This document shows positions 37,635 through 55,200 of a DNA stretch of 64,000 nucleotides, piece by piece. Within the stretch, counting starts at the first letter, position 1, and every line of letters begins with the position of its first letter. Source of the DNA: Corticium candelabrum (taxonomy: Eukaryota; Porifera; Homoscleromorpha; Homosclerophorida; Plakinidae). The notes under the pieces were generated by a model. It did not search any database. It was given only the letters and a program-made list of their open reading frames with translations, and had not been told where the DNA came from. The DNA lies in assembly GCF_963422355.1 (NCBI RefSeq), contig NC_085085.1, positions 14,698,817 to 14,762,816 on the forward strand, in the 5' to 3' direction. The translations under genes were made by a program, and so were the position numbers.

Positions 37635-39266
37635 TTACGTGAACGTCCACTCTTCTCCATTCAAGGAGAGTCTCTGTGCTTCTTCGGTGACCTCCGTAAT
37701 CTCTGAAGGAGCTTCGACGATGTCTGATACGGTTGGATCCATTGGCATGACGGGGTGGAGCAAATCTGGCAACATTGGACATCCGTTGCCGCCTATAGAA
37801 TCTTTGCGTTTTATTGACCTAAGAAATGGGTGGCGGAGAAGTTTGGCTGCTGATGGCCTGAAACAACAATCAAGTTTGTGTGAATTATAGTTATTGTAAA
37901 TTACTGAATAAGCGAGTGGTGATGGTGCATACCTTTCACCGGGGTTGGACCGTAAGCAAATATCAACAAACTGCAAACAAATTACAATGAAAATTATTAT
38001 TTAAGGTATATTTTTGATTTTTCATTAATTTCCAATTGGTATTCAGTATTGTTACTACTATATCAAACAACAAAGGAAGGTACGTTGATAACCATACTCA
38101 TTGAAATGCCTATTGATGGTCTTGACCTTTCGGTGCGTTTGATATGCAGACCAGATCAATTCGGCGACAACTGGAAGTTAAGTACTGTAAATAGGTCACT
38201 CAATGAAGTTGTATATCAATAACTAAGGATATCCATTCATTCAAATAAACTGACCAAACAGAAATGGTAAATTGGTCACAAGTCTGCTACTCTGTATCTT
38301 TATTACACAAGCTGATATTTACTCGGTAGCCCCAACAAAGCTGCACGGGTGTACAGAAATTCAGGAACAACCCAAAATGCATGCATAATCAATGTCACAC
38401 GAGGACACCTTGAGTTATTACGTATACTAACCTGCTTAAATGCTGTTGTGTAATGCACGTTCTGATCTATACTGTACTCTTCAGATAGAGGAGGTGGATC
38501 ATTGGTGAGTTTCAGTAACATCACCTTCACACAGAACAACACCACTATCCTACAGATTTGTAATAATTTCATCGACCAAACAAAATACCTGTGTCGCTGT
38601 AAGATCACAATATGGTTCCCGACCATATGCCATCTCTAACGCTGTTATACCAACAGAATAAACATCTGACTTGTAATTATATCCAGCCATATTCTAGATA
38701 ACGAAATCATTTTGATTCAGAGTCTGCGCAAGAAGACTTCCACTTACCTGTTGGAATATTTCTCCAGCTAACCAGGGATAAGTAACAACGTGTGCGGGAA
38801 AATCGTGTGCAGATTTCAAAAGCATTCCATTCTGTATTACAGAATAGCAACTACGTAGACCAGCTAAACGTATGCGACCTAATCGATCAATTAGAATATG
38901 ACGTGCTGTGACACTTCGATGAATGCAGCCCATCGAGTGAATGTAGTTGAGTGCACAGAGAACTTCACGCAGTACGAAAGCAATAATCACTTCTGGAACT
39001 CCATTCGGAAATCCACATCGAATAATGTCACAACAAGATCCTGATTATATACAAATTCTCACCGTAAGTCATCACGACTGTATAAATTCATACCAAAATG
39101 CATGAATGGCGTAACCGACCAAAGTTCGTGATCGACGATAAAGCTTGCCAAATATGGCATCACACAAGGATGACGAAATAGACTAGCCAGTTGAACTTCA
39201 TTCTAAATATAATTATTATGCTATAACATCCAGTCTTTCACAATTGCTGTATGAATTAGCTTTAAC

Positions 39267-39311
<45 letters not shown>

Positions 39312-39795
39312 ATTATATTTTGAATATATAGCTAAAAATATAACACGGTCATCATTTATTAGATTTTAATAATCAGTCTTAGAAGCACCAGTACACCTGC
39401 TGCAGTGAAATAATATATTATTTGTGTAGAAAGAATAGTGCCAATGTGTGTAATTGGATACCATCCCATTGTACTCACGAATCTGCGCAAACTAGGTTCT
39501 TAGCAATCACCTGCATGGTCTCTAGTTGCTCTAATGTCAGCTTTTCCACGTTAGTACGACGAATAACAACTGTCTGTGACGAAGGCAGGTGATGTCCTAC
39601 GTAGATAACCGTTGCTTTATCATAACCGATAGCTGCAAGAACGCAAAACGTGGTCAACCGACCGCCACTCCAAGACAGCAAAGCGTTGAGTGCCTTACCA
39701 ACTTTCGTTGTGCAACGATAATCATCTCTACAAGGTCGGTAGTCTATGTCTGAAGCCTCTGGTATCTTTGCGGAGCCGGTAGCCTGTAGGCACAT
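37635..39795 (-). CDS. STRADA: STE20-related adaptor pseudokinase STRAD
   Basis: STRAD binds MO25 (CAB39) and activates the LKB1 tumour-suppressor kinase. Family landmarks run in order on the minus strand: VIYVGHHLPSSQTVVIRRTN (about 39620-39540), NEVQLASLFRHPCVMPYLAS (39205-39140), HSMGCIHRSVTARHILIDRL (38940-38880), RIRLAGLRSCYSV, DFPAHVVTYPWLAGEIFQQ, NYKSDVYSVGITALEMAYG, FVDICLRSNPGER and AAKLLRHPFLRSIKRK. HRD is HRS and DFG is GLR, as in vertebrate STRAD. It ends EEWTFT, close to the C-terminal W-E-F used to bind MO25. The N-terminus is uncertain; the ATG at 39795 is used, but an upstream exon is possible. STRAD alpha versus beta cannot be distinguished. Confidence 0.92.
39269..39308. repeat. 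(TA)n microsatellite in STRAD intron
   Basis: About 40 bp AT/TA run. Confidence 0.95.
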
Positions 39796-40205
39796 GTGTA
39801 AGATGAAAGGAGAGACACCGAAGGGATGATGGGTTTACCATGGGTTGCCCTTCTGATTCTGCTATTTGTGGCAACAATGTGGGGTTTTCTGGACATACAC
39901 GGCGTCTATTTACGCACAGATACTAAACACATTGTCAAGACATCTAATTTTGAAACAACTTCCGCTCAAGCTTGCGTGCTTACCCAAGGACATATAGACA
40001 TAGCATTTTTTCTTTGATGATGTCACGCCTACGATTGAAGCATGCGCAAAATGGTAGAGTTCACAAAAAGCACGTGCTAAAACACGTAAAGCGCGCGCGA
40101 GGAGAGGACTGGGTACGAGTCTATTTTGCGTGTACAGAAGAGATAGATGGTCTTGATCAGAGTCGTAGAGAGGGTAGTCTCGCGTAGCCAGACCCTTCTG
40201 CCTAC

Positions 40206-40373
<168 letters not shown>

Positions 40374-40470
40374 TTGTAGAACACACGCGTGGACTGATGT
40401 GTGCGTGCGTGGGACTGTCACACCGCGCGCAAAGAATTTGGCATCCGAGCGTAGTCACGTGCTTCCACAG

Positions 40471-42174
40471 ATGATGACATCTCTGATCGTTGCAGTGCTC
40501 CTCCTTCTCTTTCCGTTGTCTTCTTCTCAGTTACGTGTCAGTGGCAAGAATGGAGGCACGGCGTGCGTTGCCTGCACACTCATCGTCGGAATGACGGAAC
40601 AACTGTCCCAGTACCACAACCAATCAGTCGTGGAAGCGATGGAAATGATCTGTCGATACCTACCGGAAGGATTATACAGACGAGCGTGCGACTCTCTGTT
40701 TGAAGAATATGGAGCAGCTGTCATCAAACTTTTAGAAACAAAAGAGACCGGAGATATTGTGTGCTTAGCTCTAGGTATGTGCACAAATGAAACCGGACAT
40801 ATTTGTCATATATTTCCTCTTCCGGAAAGAGCTGATTCTCCAGCTTTATCGAAGAGGGTCCAAAGAGCCAATCAAATTGCACGATCAGTAAATGGGTATT
40901 CTCGACTGAGTCCTTGTAGCCTTCCCGGAATTTCAGAAATCTGTAAGTTAATAGACAGATTTGCTGACGATCATTTGCCACTTTATGATGTGGACGGGGA
41001 TAAGTTTTCTCTATTGGAAACGTTCAGGGGCTCATCGTGGCGAGGCAAAGACTGCGATGATTTGAACTCTGACATTTATCCCGGTCGTCGATCAACTGGT
41101 GATGCAGAGGTGGATACTAACTGTAATGGAATTGTTGGCATCGATCCGGTAACACATAATACGTATGAAGACATGTGGTGTAATGGTACACAACAGTATG
41201 GCACCGTGTTACTTGGAGATAGTGTTGGTGCTCACTTTCATATTCCTCCTGCATGGCTGACTGCTTCGAAACTAAACGAGCTTGTGTTTGAGCATCTTCC
41301 ATTTATGGTAGAAAACGAACTCGATTGGCCACAGTTTTCATCCGTAACAGCCTTCATGAACATCTCGTGGTTAGATGTTATCGATGGACCCGTAGATTCT
41401 TTGTATCTTAAACTGAGGGAGATAAATCAGTGCAATCACAGGGATTATCAAAATATTGGAGTGAATGGAGCTCGTTCGAGTGCTATGGCCAATGACATAG
41501 TCAAGAGTCTTGCACGACATCAGGACCTCGACCATCCACTTTTTATTGTGCATGAACTGTTGGGCAATGATGTTTGCAACGGTCATCATGACATGAGTCA
41601 TATGACGACTCCTGAAGAATTCTATGCGAATAACAAACGAACATTTGAGTATATTGATCAGCATGTACCACCGCACTCTCGAATGTTTGTCTATGGTATC
41701 GTTGACGGTCGTATTCTGTACAATTCGCTTCATAATCGTATACATCCAATTGGGCAACTCAACAACGATGTGACATATTCTGATCTCTATGATTATTTGA
41801 ATTGTTTGGAAATCTCACCATGCTTTGGTTGGCTGAATACGGATGAGAAATGGCGTAATCAGACAACGCAGAGAGGCAAAGAACTAAACTCTGCTTTGAA
41901 ACGACTGCTCGACGATATGACTTTTACTAACCTTGAGGTCTTATATATCGAGGATGTGATAAATGAAACCATTTCCGTATGGGAGGCTCAAGGAGGAAAG
42001 GTTTGGCAACTACTTGAACCAGTAGATGGCTTTCATTGCAATCAATTGGCAAACGCACTGGCTGCTCAAGTTGTGTGGTCTAAAGTAGAGAAAGATTATC
42101 CGCATTGGATTCCTCCTGTTAATCCTAACAATGCAGATATAAATAATAAATTTGGAGACCAAGGAGGATACTAG
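40471..42174 (+). CDS. AOAH: acyloxyacyl hydrolase (AOAH), intronless
   Basis: Secreted or lysosomal lipase that removes secondary acyl chains from bacterial lipopolysaccharide lipid A, detoxifying it. The ATG at 40471 is chosen because it opens a signal peptide (MMTSLIVAVLLLLFPLSSS); the frame continues 567 residues, close to the mammalian 575. An N-terminal saposin-B region spans roughly residues 28-110, with paired cysteines. A calcium-binding segment follows (LYDVDGDKFSLLETFRG, RGKDCDD, YPGRR, DTNCNGI). The GDSL-type hydrolase domain has ILLGDS-like LLGDSVGAHFHIP with the nucleophilic Ser, NHRDYQNIGVNGA, LLGNDVCNG and the C-terminal VDGFHCNQ catalytic His region. It ends KFGDQGGY. No intron interrupts it, unlike nearly every other gene here. 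Confidence 0.97.
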   Translation: MMTSLIVAVLLLLFPLSSSQLRVSGKNGGTACVACTLIVGMTEQLSQYHNQSVVEAMEMICRYLPEGLYRRACDSLFEEYGAAVIKLLETKETGDIVCLALGMCTNETGHICHIFPLPERADSPALSKRVQRANQIARSVNGYSRLSPCSLPGISEICKLIDRFADDHLPLYDVDGDKFSLLETFRGSSWRGKDCDDLNSDIYPGRRSTGDAEVDTNCNGIVGIDPVTHNTYEDMWCNGTQQYGTVLLGDSVGAHFHIPPAWLTASKLNELVFEHLPFMVENELDWPQFSSVTAFMNISWLDVIDGPVDSLYLKLREINQCNHRDYQNIGVNGARSSAMANDIVKSLARHQDLDHPLFIVHELLGNDVCNGHHDMSHMTTPEEFYANNKRTFEYIDQHVPPHSRMFVYGIVDGRILYNSLHNRIHPIGQLNNDVTYSDLYDYLNCLEISPCFGWLNTDEKWRNQTTQRGKELNSALKRLLDDMTFTNLEVLYIEDVINETISVWEAQGGKVWQLLEPVDGFHCNQLANALAAQVVWSKVEKDYPHWIPPVNPNNADINNKFGDQGGY

Positions 42175-42650
42175 AAATGTAATAGCAGTGCAACACTATT
42201 ATCTGTAAAGTAAGCACGTTGCATAGTGCGACTTTGCTTTTCATTGTATTGTGCATCGAGCACATTCTAGCGTTTCAATAGTATGTATACCACCAAGTTA
42301 GCACCATTACATCAGCAAGAAAGCAATAACCTGTCACTATTCCTTGTAACCTGATTATTACACACGTCTAGAGTATATTATGTACCCTACATCTAGATAT
42401 ACACGGTAGTAGCAAATTTGTTTGATGTGGTAACTTATTGTAACGCACGTTAAAGTTCGTTGACTGAATAAATAATTGCACAGCTGCAGGTAGAAAAACA
42501 AAAGGTTTATTTTTTAGATTATATTACATCTGTGCACACATGTACATGCACACTCTACAGTCTAGAGTTGCGAAGATGTATATGTACACTGCGGTTGATG
42601 ACCCAGTCATGAGACACTGACTAAAGACTATCTACGCATGCGTATGTATC
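42175..42650. other. intergenic gap, nothing coding seen
   Basis: Same-strand spacer between AOAH and the SR factor, holding the AOAH 3' UTR and the SR factor promoter. No repeat or RNA gene noticed. Confidence 0.5.
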
Positions 42651-48973
<6,323 letters not shown>

Positions 48974-49593
48974 AAAGGTCAGTTTGCGATCAATTGTATC
49001 TAAATAACTGTTTTGTTCGACATAAGTGCTCTTGTTTTGGGGGCATTACCCAACACATGTAGCAGTGTAAGTGAGGTTTGTTTTTCTTGTTTGATTATTA
49101 TGATTGGGGAAGCAGTCTAAGTTGATACACACTTCCTGTGAAAACTTGTGCTGTTTGTGGTCTTCCCAGGGGTTCCACTGTTATCTATATGTGGATGTGG
49201 AGGAGAAGATTCAAACAAGATTTTGACTGTTTGATATGCATGCATCTCTTTATCAGTTCTGTGGCTGCTTGTTGTGTCTGTTTTATGGTACTCAGAGGAG
49301 TGTTCCACTTAGCTTGGTGCAGTGTAGGTGAATGTCATGTTATGCTCTGTCTGCTCTTGTTGGTTGTATGTAGGATGCATTCGATTTTGGGTCGAGATGG
49401 CGTGTATGATAGTTTTAAAAGAGAAAAAGACTAGAAAAGTGGCTATCTCAATGTTTCGCTATTGCCTGTTGACAAACAGTTAAAAATAGTTAATTAATAG
49501 ATAAAAAATAGCTGTCAGTCTGCTACACCTATGCTGTACACGTATACACCTATGTTGTGGGAGTCCAACTGTAGGCTCCTGTCAGTGTTGTGT

Positions 49594-49627
49594 GAGTACA
49601 GTACAGTACAGTACAGTACAGTACAGA
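49594..49627. repeat. (GTACA)n pentanucleotide repeat
   Basis: Six near-perfect gtaca units between the SR factor and LHX genes. It probably falls in the LHX 3' region. Confidence 0.9.
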
Positions 49628-49679
49628 ACAGTACTCCAGCGATTTTTGAGTTTTCCTATGCTAGTCGGCTTGACTTTGC

Positions 49680-51621
49680 TCAGCTAGTACGGGGTGGTGG
49701 TATACAGTCCTCCATGACAGTCAACTGTTGTGGAATCCAGATCATCGATGAAGTAGTTGAGAGTTTACGAGGTGGAGGATGCGCGAGTTGTCCGACATCT
49801 TGCATGTGCTGTAGGGTCATAGTCGATGGATGATGTGGAGGGCTAGAGATCATGTCGAGCTGTCGACTTGATGGCCTGTGCAGTCTCTGAGCCTGCACAC
49901 TCGATGGTTGACTCTGGTATGGAACAGAATAATGATAACCATAAGAGTAGGGAACATTCGATTCCGGAGGTGGGGGAGGCATGTATCCAGTCTGTCCATG
50001 GTAGGTGGTCAGTGGACCTCTAGCACCTGGAGCCTGCTCCACTGGACGTGATTGCAATTGTTGTGAATAGTGTACAGGTGCTGCATGATATTGCCCTACA
50101 CACCAAATATGGGAATAAATCAGAGTCAAAAAATTTGCTATGGATACTTTCTTGCCTGCATGTTGGGAATAGAAGCCATGATTGTCCTGATGAAGAATAG
50201 TAGGCGGATAAGAGAGTTGCTGGCTTCGCTGCTGCATTCCTGGCTGCTGGCCATGAATCATGCTTTTGCCTGTATTGTCTAGTTGCCGCATTCTTCGCTC
50301 CTTCGAGCGTCTGTTTTGAAACCATACTTGTATGACCCGCATGGTGAGCCCCGTCTCTTTGGCCAGTCGTTCCCTTGCTTGTCGAGATGGTTTCGGTGCG
50401 TGATTAAACGCCGACTTGAGCATTTCCAACTGTCTGGCCTTGATAGTCGTTCGCGGGCCGCGTCGTTTGCCTTCCGGAGCGGCAGTCGAGGAAGACTGCG
50501 AATCACCTTTCTCCATCTTTTCACTATCGGAGCTTCCTCGCTGGTCGTCGTCGTGGGAGTTACCGTCCCCCGAACTCGCTGTATCTCTCGCCTTGTCTCT
50601 TTCTTCCACCTTCTCTCCATACTCATCTCGACTGCTGCTGCCCGACTGTGTCCGTTTACTTGCAGTTGTTTGATCTAGCATGTTACAAAGCCGTCAAATA
50701 CGAATGATAGTATCACGCACACAACGACACGTGCTCGATACGGCAATTAGGGGCTCGTTAAGAAAAGCAATCGCTATTTGTTTACTTACTTATCACGCTC
50801 TGTGAATTGGCCGTCGCACAAAGGGACAAGTCGTGGGCGCTTTAGATGCCGGTCATCATGCTGTTTGTTCGCATACATGAATGCTCTACATTTCCAAGTA
50901 TTAGAGAGATTGACTAATGAATGTGTGCGGTGCAATTGTGTCCGCAGAGCAGTACAGTACAAATCTCGACTATCTGATAATCTGATATTGTGGCGACACG
51001 ACAAGGTAAGAAACATGGAAACACGACCTCAAACAACAACGTCGCGTGATTTACGACGCGATTGTTGATTTACGAACGTTTACATTGCGAGACGAGAGCA
51101 CAACGAGGCCGTACCTTCGCGCTCCTCTAGATCTCCGAAGCTGCATCGACACACCAAGACGCCGCTCTCGCCTATCCGCATCACGTCGCCCGTCTCCAAC
51201 TTTCGCCCGCATGCTGCACAAGTGAGACACTCGCGATGATAGACCCTCGACCCGAAGCGATGAATCAAACAGTCCGGTGCAATACCCTGCCCGCATCCCG
51301 AGCAGAGTGTCCCAAACAACCTGTAATGTAAAGATCGTATAGCACCCGACTGCCCAACCAATCACCATCGGAAGAGACGAAGTGTGAAAAAAGGGCGTAG
51401 TTTGCGCGCCGCAACCAGCCATTTGAGCAAAATTAATTTAGCAGCAATTACCTGAAGAAATCCTTTCGACAGAAGTACTTGCCGTCGCGATGATAGCAAC
51501 GCTCCCTCAACACCGAGCGGCACTCGCAGCAGAGGATACAGGCGCCATGCCACACTCGATCCTGGATCATGTACACGTATCGGTCGTCGATCGCCTTCTG
51601 ACATCCGGCGCACTGCATCAT
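49680..51621 (-). CDS. LHX1: LIM-homeobox transcription factor, LHX1/5 (Lin-11) type
   Basis: Developmental transcription factor with two LIM zinc-binding domains and a homeodomain. Exon 1 (51621 to about 51453) starts [20 protein letters not shown] and encodes LIM1 with its Cys/His ligands, ending [14 protein letters not shown]. Exon 2 (about 51319-51108) encodes LIM2: [20 protein letters not shown] and TCAACGRKL. The main exon (from about 50668) has an acidic linker and then a homeodomain ([47 protein letters not shown]) almost identical to LHX1/5. The tail is rich in Gln, Pro, Ser and Tyr. A 60 nt AT-rich stretch at about 50097-50156 starts gcaagaaag and ends gtgtgtag. It may be a GC-AG intron, although its frame stays open. 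LHX1 versus LHX5 cannot be decided. Confidence 0.93.
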
Positions 51622-52276
51622 CCCCAGAGGCTATTTGACGATCGAATGTGACGATGTTTATTGATCGCGCACGCACTTTATCATGCTACCCGACCGCAAG
51701 TGTGCAACTGGGTGCGAGGAGGCTTGCAATTTCGCACACCTGCGCTCAGTGGTATGCACCTGGAAATTAGAAATTAGAGGGAGGACGCCGGAGTGGGCCG
51801 GACGAGGCGCTGCGTTTGATGTTAGCTAAAATAACGGCGATTTTCGATGCATTCTCTCAATATCGGAAGAGGCTTGTGGACGATTTGATGTCCCGGATGA
51901 CCTACGTATGCTTTAATTATTAGTAATTAATTCGATAGCTGGTATGTGTGCATAATTTTCGGGTTGTTGGTGCTCTTTGTAGTCGGGGTAATGTATGCGA
52001 GAGAGTAAAGTGGTTGTTGTTGGTTTACTTTGCAATGTACGGGACCGCTTGTTTTCATTTCCGTTGCATCGGATTTGGTTTCCATTCGATTCTCAGTAAA
52101 TCTAGAAATCTGATTACTTAATGAATAGACACAAGCTGTTAGTCAAATGCGATTAGTAAAATTTTTATTAATTTTATTGATTTCATTGGAATGTGTTTTA
52201 GCACGTGATTCACGTGACCTTGTAAAAGATTGATTTCTACTCGGGTCACTGCGTTTCCTGCTTTCTGCAATTTGCG
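51622..52276. promoter_or_regulatory. divergent intergenic region between LHX and the MALT1-ROCO gene
   Basis: 655 bp between divergent start codons, presumably holding both promoters. No TATA box or repeat is assigned with confidence. Confidence 0.4.
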
Positions 52277-55200
52277 ATGGATTGGTCGTCTTTGTCAACG
52301 GGTGAGACAACAGATAGTAACGTGAGGTTTCTTTCATCATCTTCATAACTTCTGTAACACAGAAAGTCGCGTTTCCAGTTTGGACGACAGTACTCTTAGC
52401 GAAATGGCCGGATACCTAGGTATCGACGATACGGAGCGCAATTGGCTTGCGTTGCTAAACGAAATGATCGCGTTTGTGGACAGTAAGAGGATATACGATT
52501 GCGGTAATGGTGTTAAAACTGTGCAAATGTGCTCATGTCTAACGCAGGTAGTGTCATCGACAGTCTGTACCGTAAGAATCACCAGGCTGCTGCTGAGGAA
52601 CTAATGAAAGTTTTGCAGAGGAGTAGAGTCGGTGTTGTAGATCTCGCGAACGCTTTGAGCAATATTGGGAATAGGATGGCATTGTCATTGCTCTTTCCTC
52701 CAGGTTTGCCGAAGTGTTTAATAATTAACTCTGTTTTGGGCTGACGTGTAGTAGAGCAGTGTGGAAAATAGGGAGTTATTTTTGGCTCGGACAGACTGAA
52801 CTTTGGTAGGACATTCTTGTATGGTGTTATCTGTTTAACTAAGTGCCTCCCCTACTGTATGCAGCCATTTTGCATGTAATTTGTGATAACCAACTTGTAG
52901 GGGAGAAATGCGCTAAATGGTAGGTGAGGATGCATGCAGGATTAACGGTTTATACTGTCCAGAATGAGCAACAAGGAAAGATTAATCCAAGATTGCTACT
53001 GGGATGGGTAGTACCAAACTATATGTGTATTTATTACCTAGTGTGTTGCTGTCTTTAGTCTAATCTAGTTTCATCGGATTTACTATATTTCAAGCAGCAT
53101 GATGTGGAATGTGATGTAGTGCTCTAGACTTGTTGCTTTGATAGAATTTTTGCAGACTGAACATTAGACAAGAAAGTAGTTTAATTAAACTTGGACAGCA
53201 ATCAGTATGTTTAGGTATGCTCTTATTAATTATTAACTTCTGGAATCCTGTCAGAAACTGGCAAGCATTTTTTTATTGGCACACCATGTTGCTGTTTACA
53301 ATTTGTTAAGAAAACAAATGGGATCTAACATGAAGGAGTCATTGTTTTCTATTACCATAGCCAAGAGCTATAAATCAATATTGAAGTCTACTATGAAGGA
53401 TTAGGCAGTTTCAACAATTGGTGTTTCACAGCCATATAAATAGACTTCTTTCCATTAATTAGGTAATGATCTTTACTTGCTTTCACTATTAATTAAAACA
53501 TTTATCATATCATATATCCTTGATTGTTGTAAGGCTGTTTGTTATTCACCAGTACTTCAAGTGTATGAGAAAGAGGAAGTTTCAATCACTGCCAGAGCAG
53601 TTGAGGGCAGGGACATTGTTAGCCTGTTTAATTAACGTGCATAATATTTAATACACTCAGTTTGGTGTACTTATTTCAATAGATCATATGATCTGTATTA
53701 TACAGTATATTTATTTCATTGTAATATTATATATATTAAATATGAATATTTTAAAGGCTAACTGATTGCTTTGCTGTAGTTAAGCCTCAAATAAGAAGCC
53801 ACCCATTGAGTGTCTATGAGCCAGCAAAGACAAAGGTAACATTGAAATGCGAAGTATTCGGCAACCCACCACCTCTGTGTATGTGGTGGACAAGAAAGGG
53901 AGACAACGAAGAATGGAAGCCTGTTGGAGAAGCTGAACAAAGTTTTGTGATACGAAGTCTTCATGTGCTGAATGAAGGACAGTACTGCTGTGTAGCTGCT
54001 AACAAGGTTGGCAAAGTCTGGTCAAATATTGCAGTTGTGTGCCTAGAGCCAAGAGAGTGTGGTATGCTTGTAGCAAGTAGTTCTGGAATTTTTCTAACTT
54101 TTTTTGGTAGATCCAAAGTTTGTGGATGAACCCGAAACGCCTCAGTTTTGTGTTGTGGGAGGTGTGCAGTCAGTTTGCTTGAACTGTGAAGCTGTAGCTA
54201 TTCCACATCCTCGGTATCAATGGTATTGTAATGAGCAGGCTCTCACAGAAGGAACAGGACCTGTTCTCAATGTAAATCTTGGTGGTTTCTACTACTGTGT
54301 AGCATCCAATAGTTTGGGGAGAGCTCAAACGCAAATTATTCAAGTGTTGTTGGTCCGTAAAGAAGGTATGTAGCTAGTATGGGATTTGTGATGCTATAAG
54401 ATATAATGGTACTTGTTTTGTGTAAATAGCACCCTCTAGTGTAAAAGACAAAGGAGCCAGACATTTAGAGGAATATTATCAAAACCACAAGCTCATTTTG
54501 ACTGCACCATCAGAAATTCTAGCTATGGGTCCTTTAGCTCAGAAGGCCTACCTTGAAGCATTAGCAAGTGGTGATGTCCCTTATCGGCGATTTTTGCTTA
54601 TGACTGTAGGTAAAGATAGGGCTGGAAAAACATCACTTGTAAAAGCTCTACTCGGTGAGTCAGTTGATCCTGAATACATTGAGGACAGCACAGCAGGCAT
54701 TGATGTTAAATTAATTTGGTGTAAACGTGATGGTAAGAAGTGCACTTTCCACAAGTTAGATGATTTGGCAGACGAACTGAAGACAATCAAGAGGCTGCAA
54801 GCACGTTACTTGGCTGAGAAAATTGTCAAGGAAAGAAAAGACATCGAGTTGAAAACAGGAGATCATCTTGACTCATTTCCTAGCAGTTTTAGCAAAAAAA
54901 TGAATCTGCAAGACCATACCACAGAATTGTCAGAATTTTATGATCGATTAACCTCTGCTAGCACTGAGAACTTTAGTAGCACTTTGTCAGCTACTCCTGA
55001 TGGAAGTGCGTCTGTGTCTCAAAGAGTCAGCAATCCAAGTTTCTCTACTGTCAATACCAGTCAGTCAAGTGTAAGTAGTCAGTGGGAAGTTCTTTCAACT
55101 GATGACAATTTGACAGAGGAAATGAAGCTCTTGTTGCAGAAGGAGTTACAACAGCTGTCTGAGTGTGATGAAACAGGAGGCGATAGCTGTGATAACAACT

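Noticed and set aside
39826-40017. 63-residue frame with a hydrophobic start (MMGLPWVALLILLFVATMWG)
   Set aside because: It lies between the divergent STRAD and AOAH starts with no matching downstream exon or recognisable family; probably chance, although a short membrane peptide cannot be excluded.
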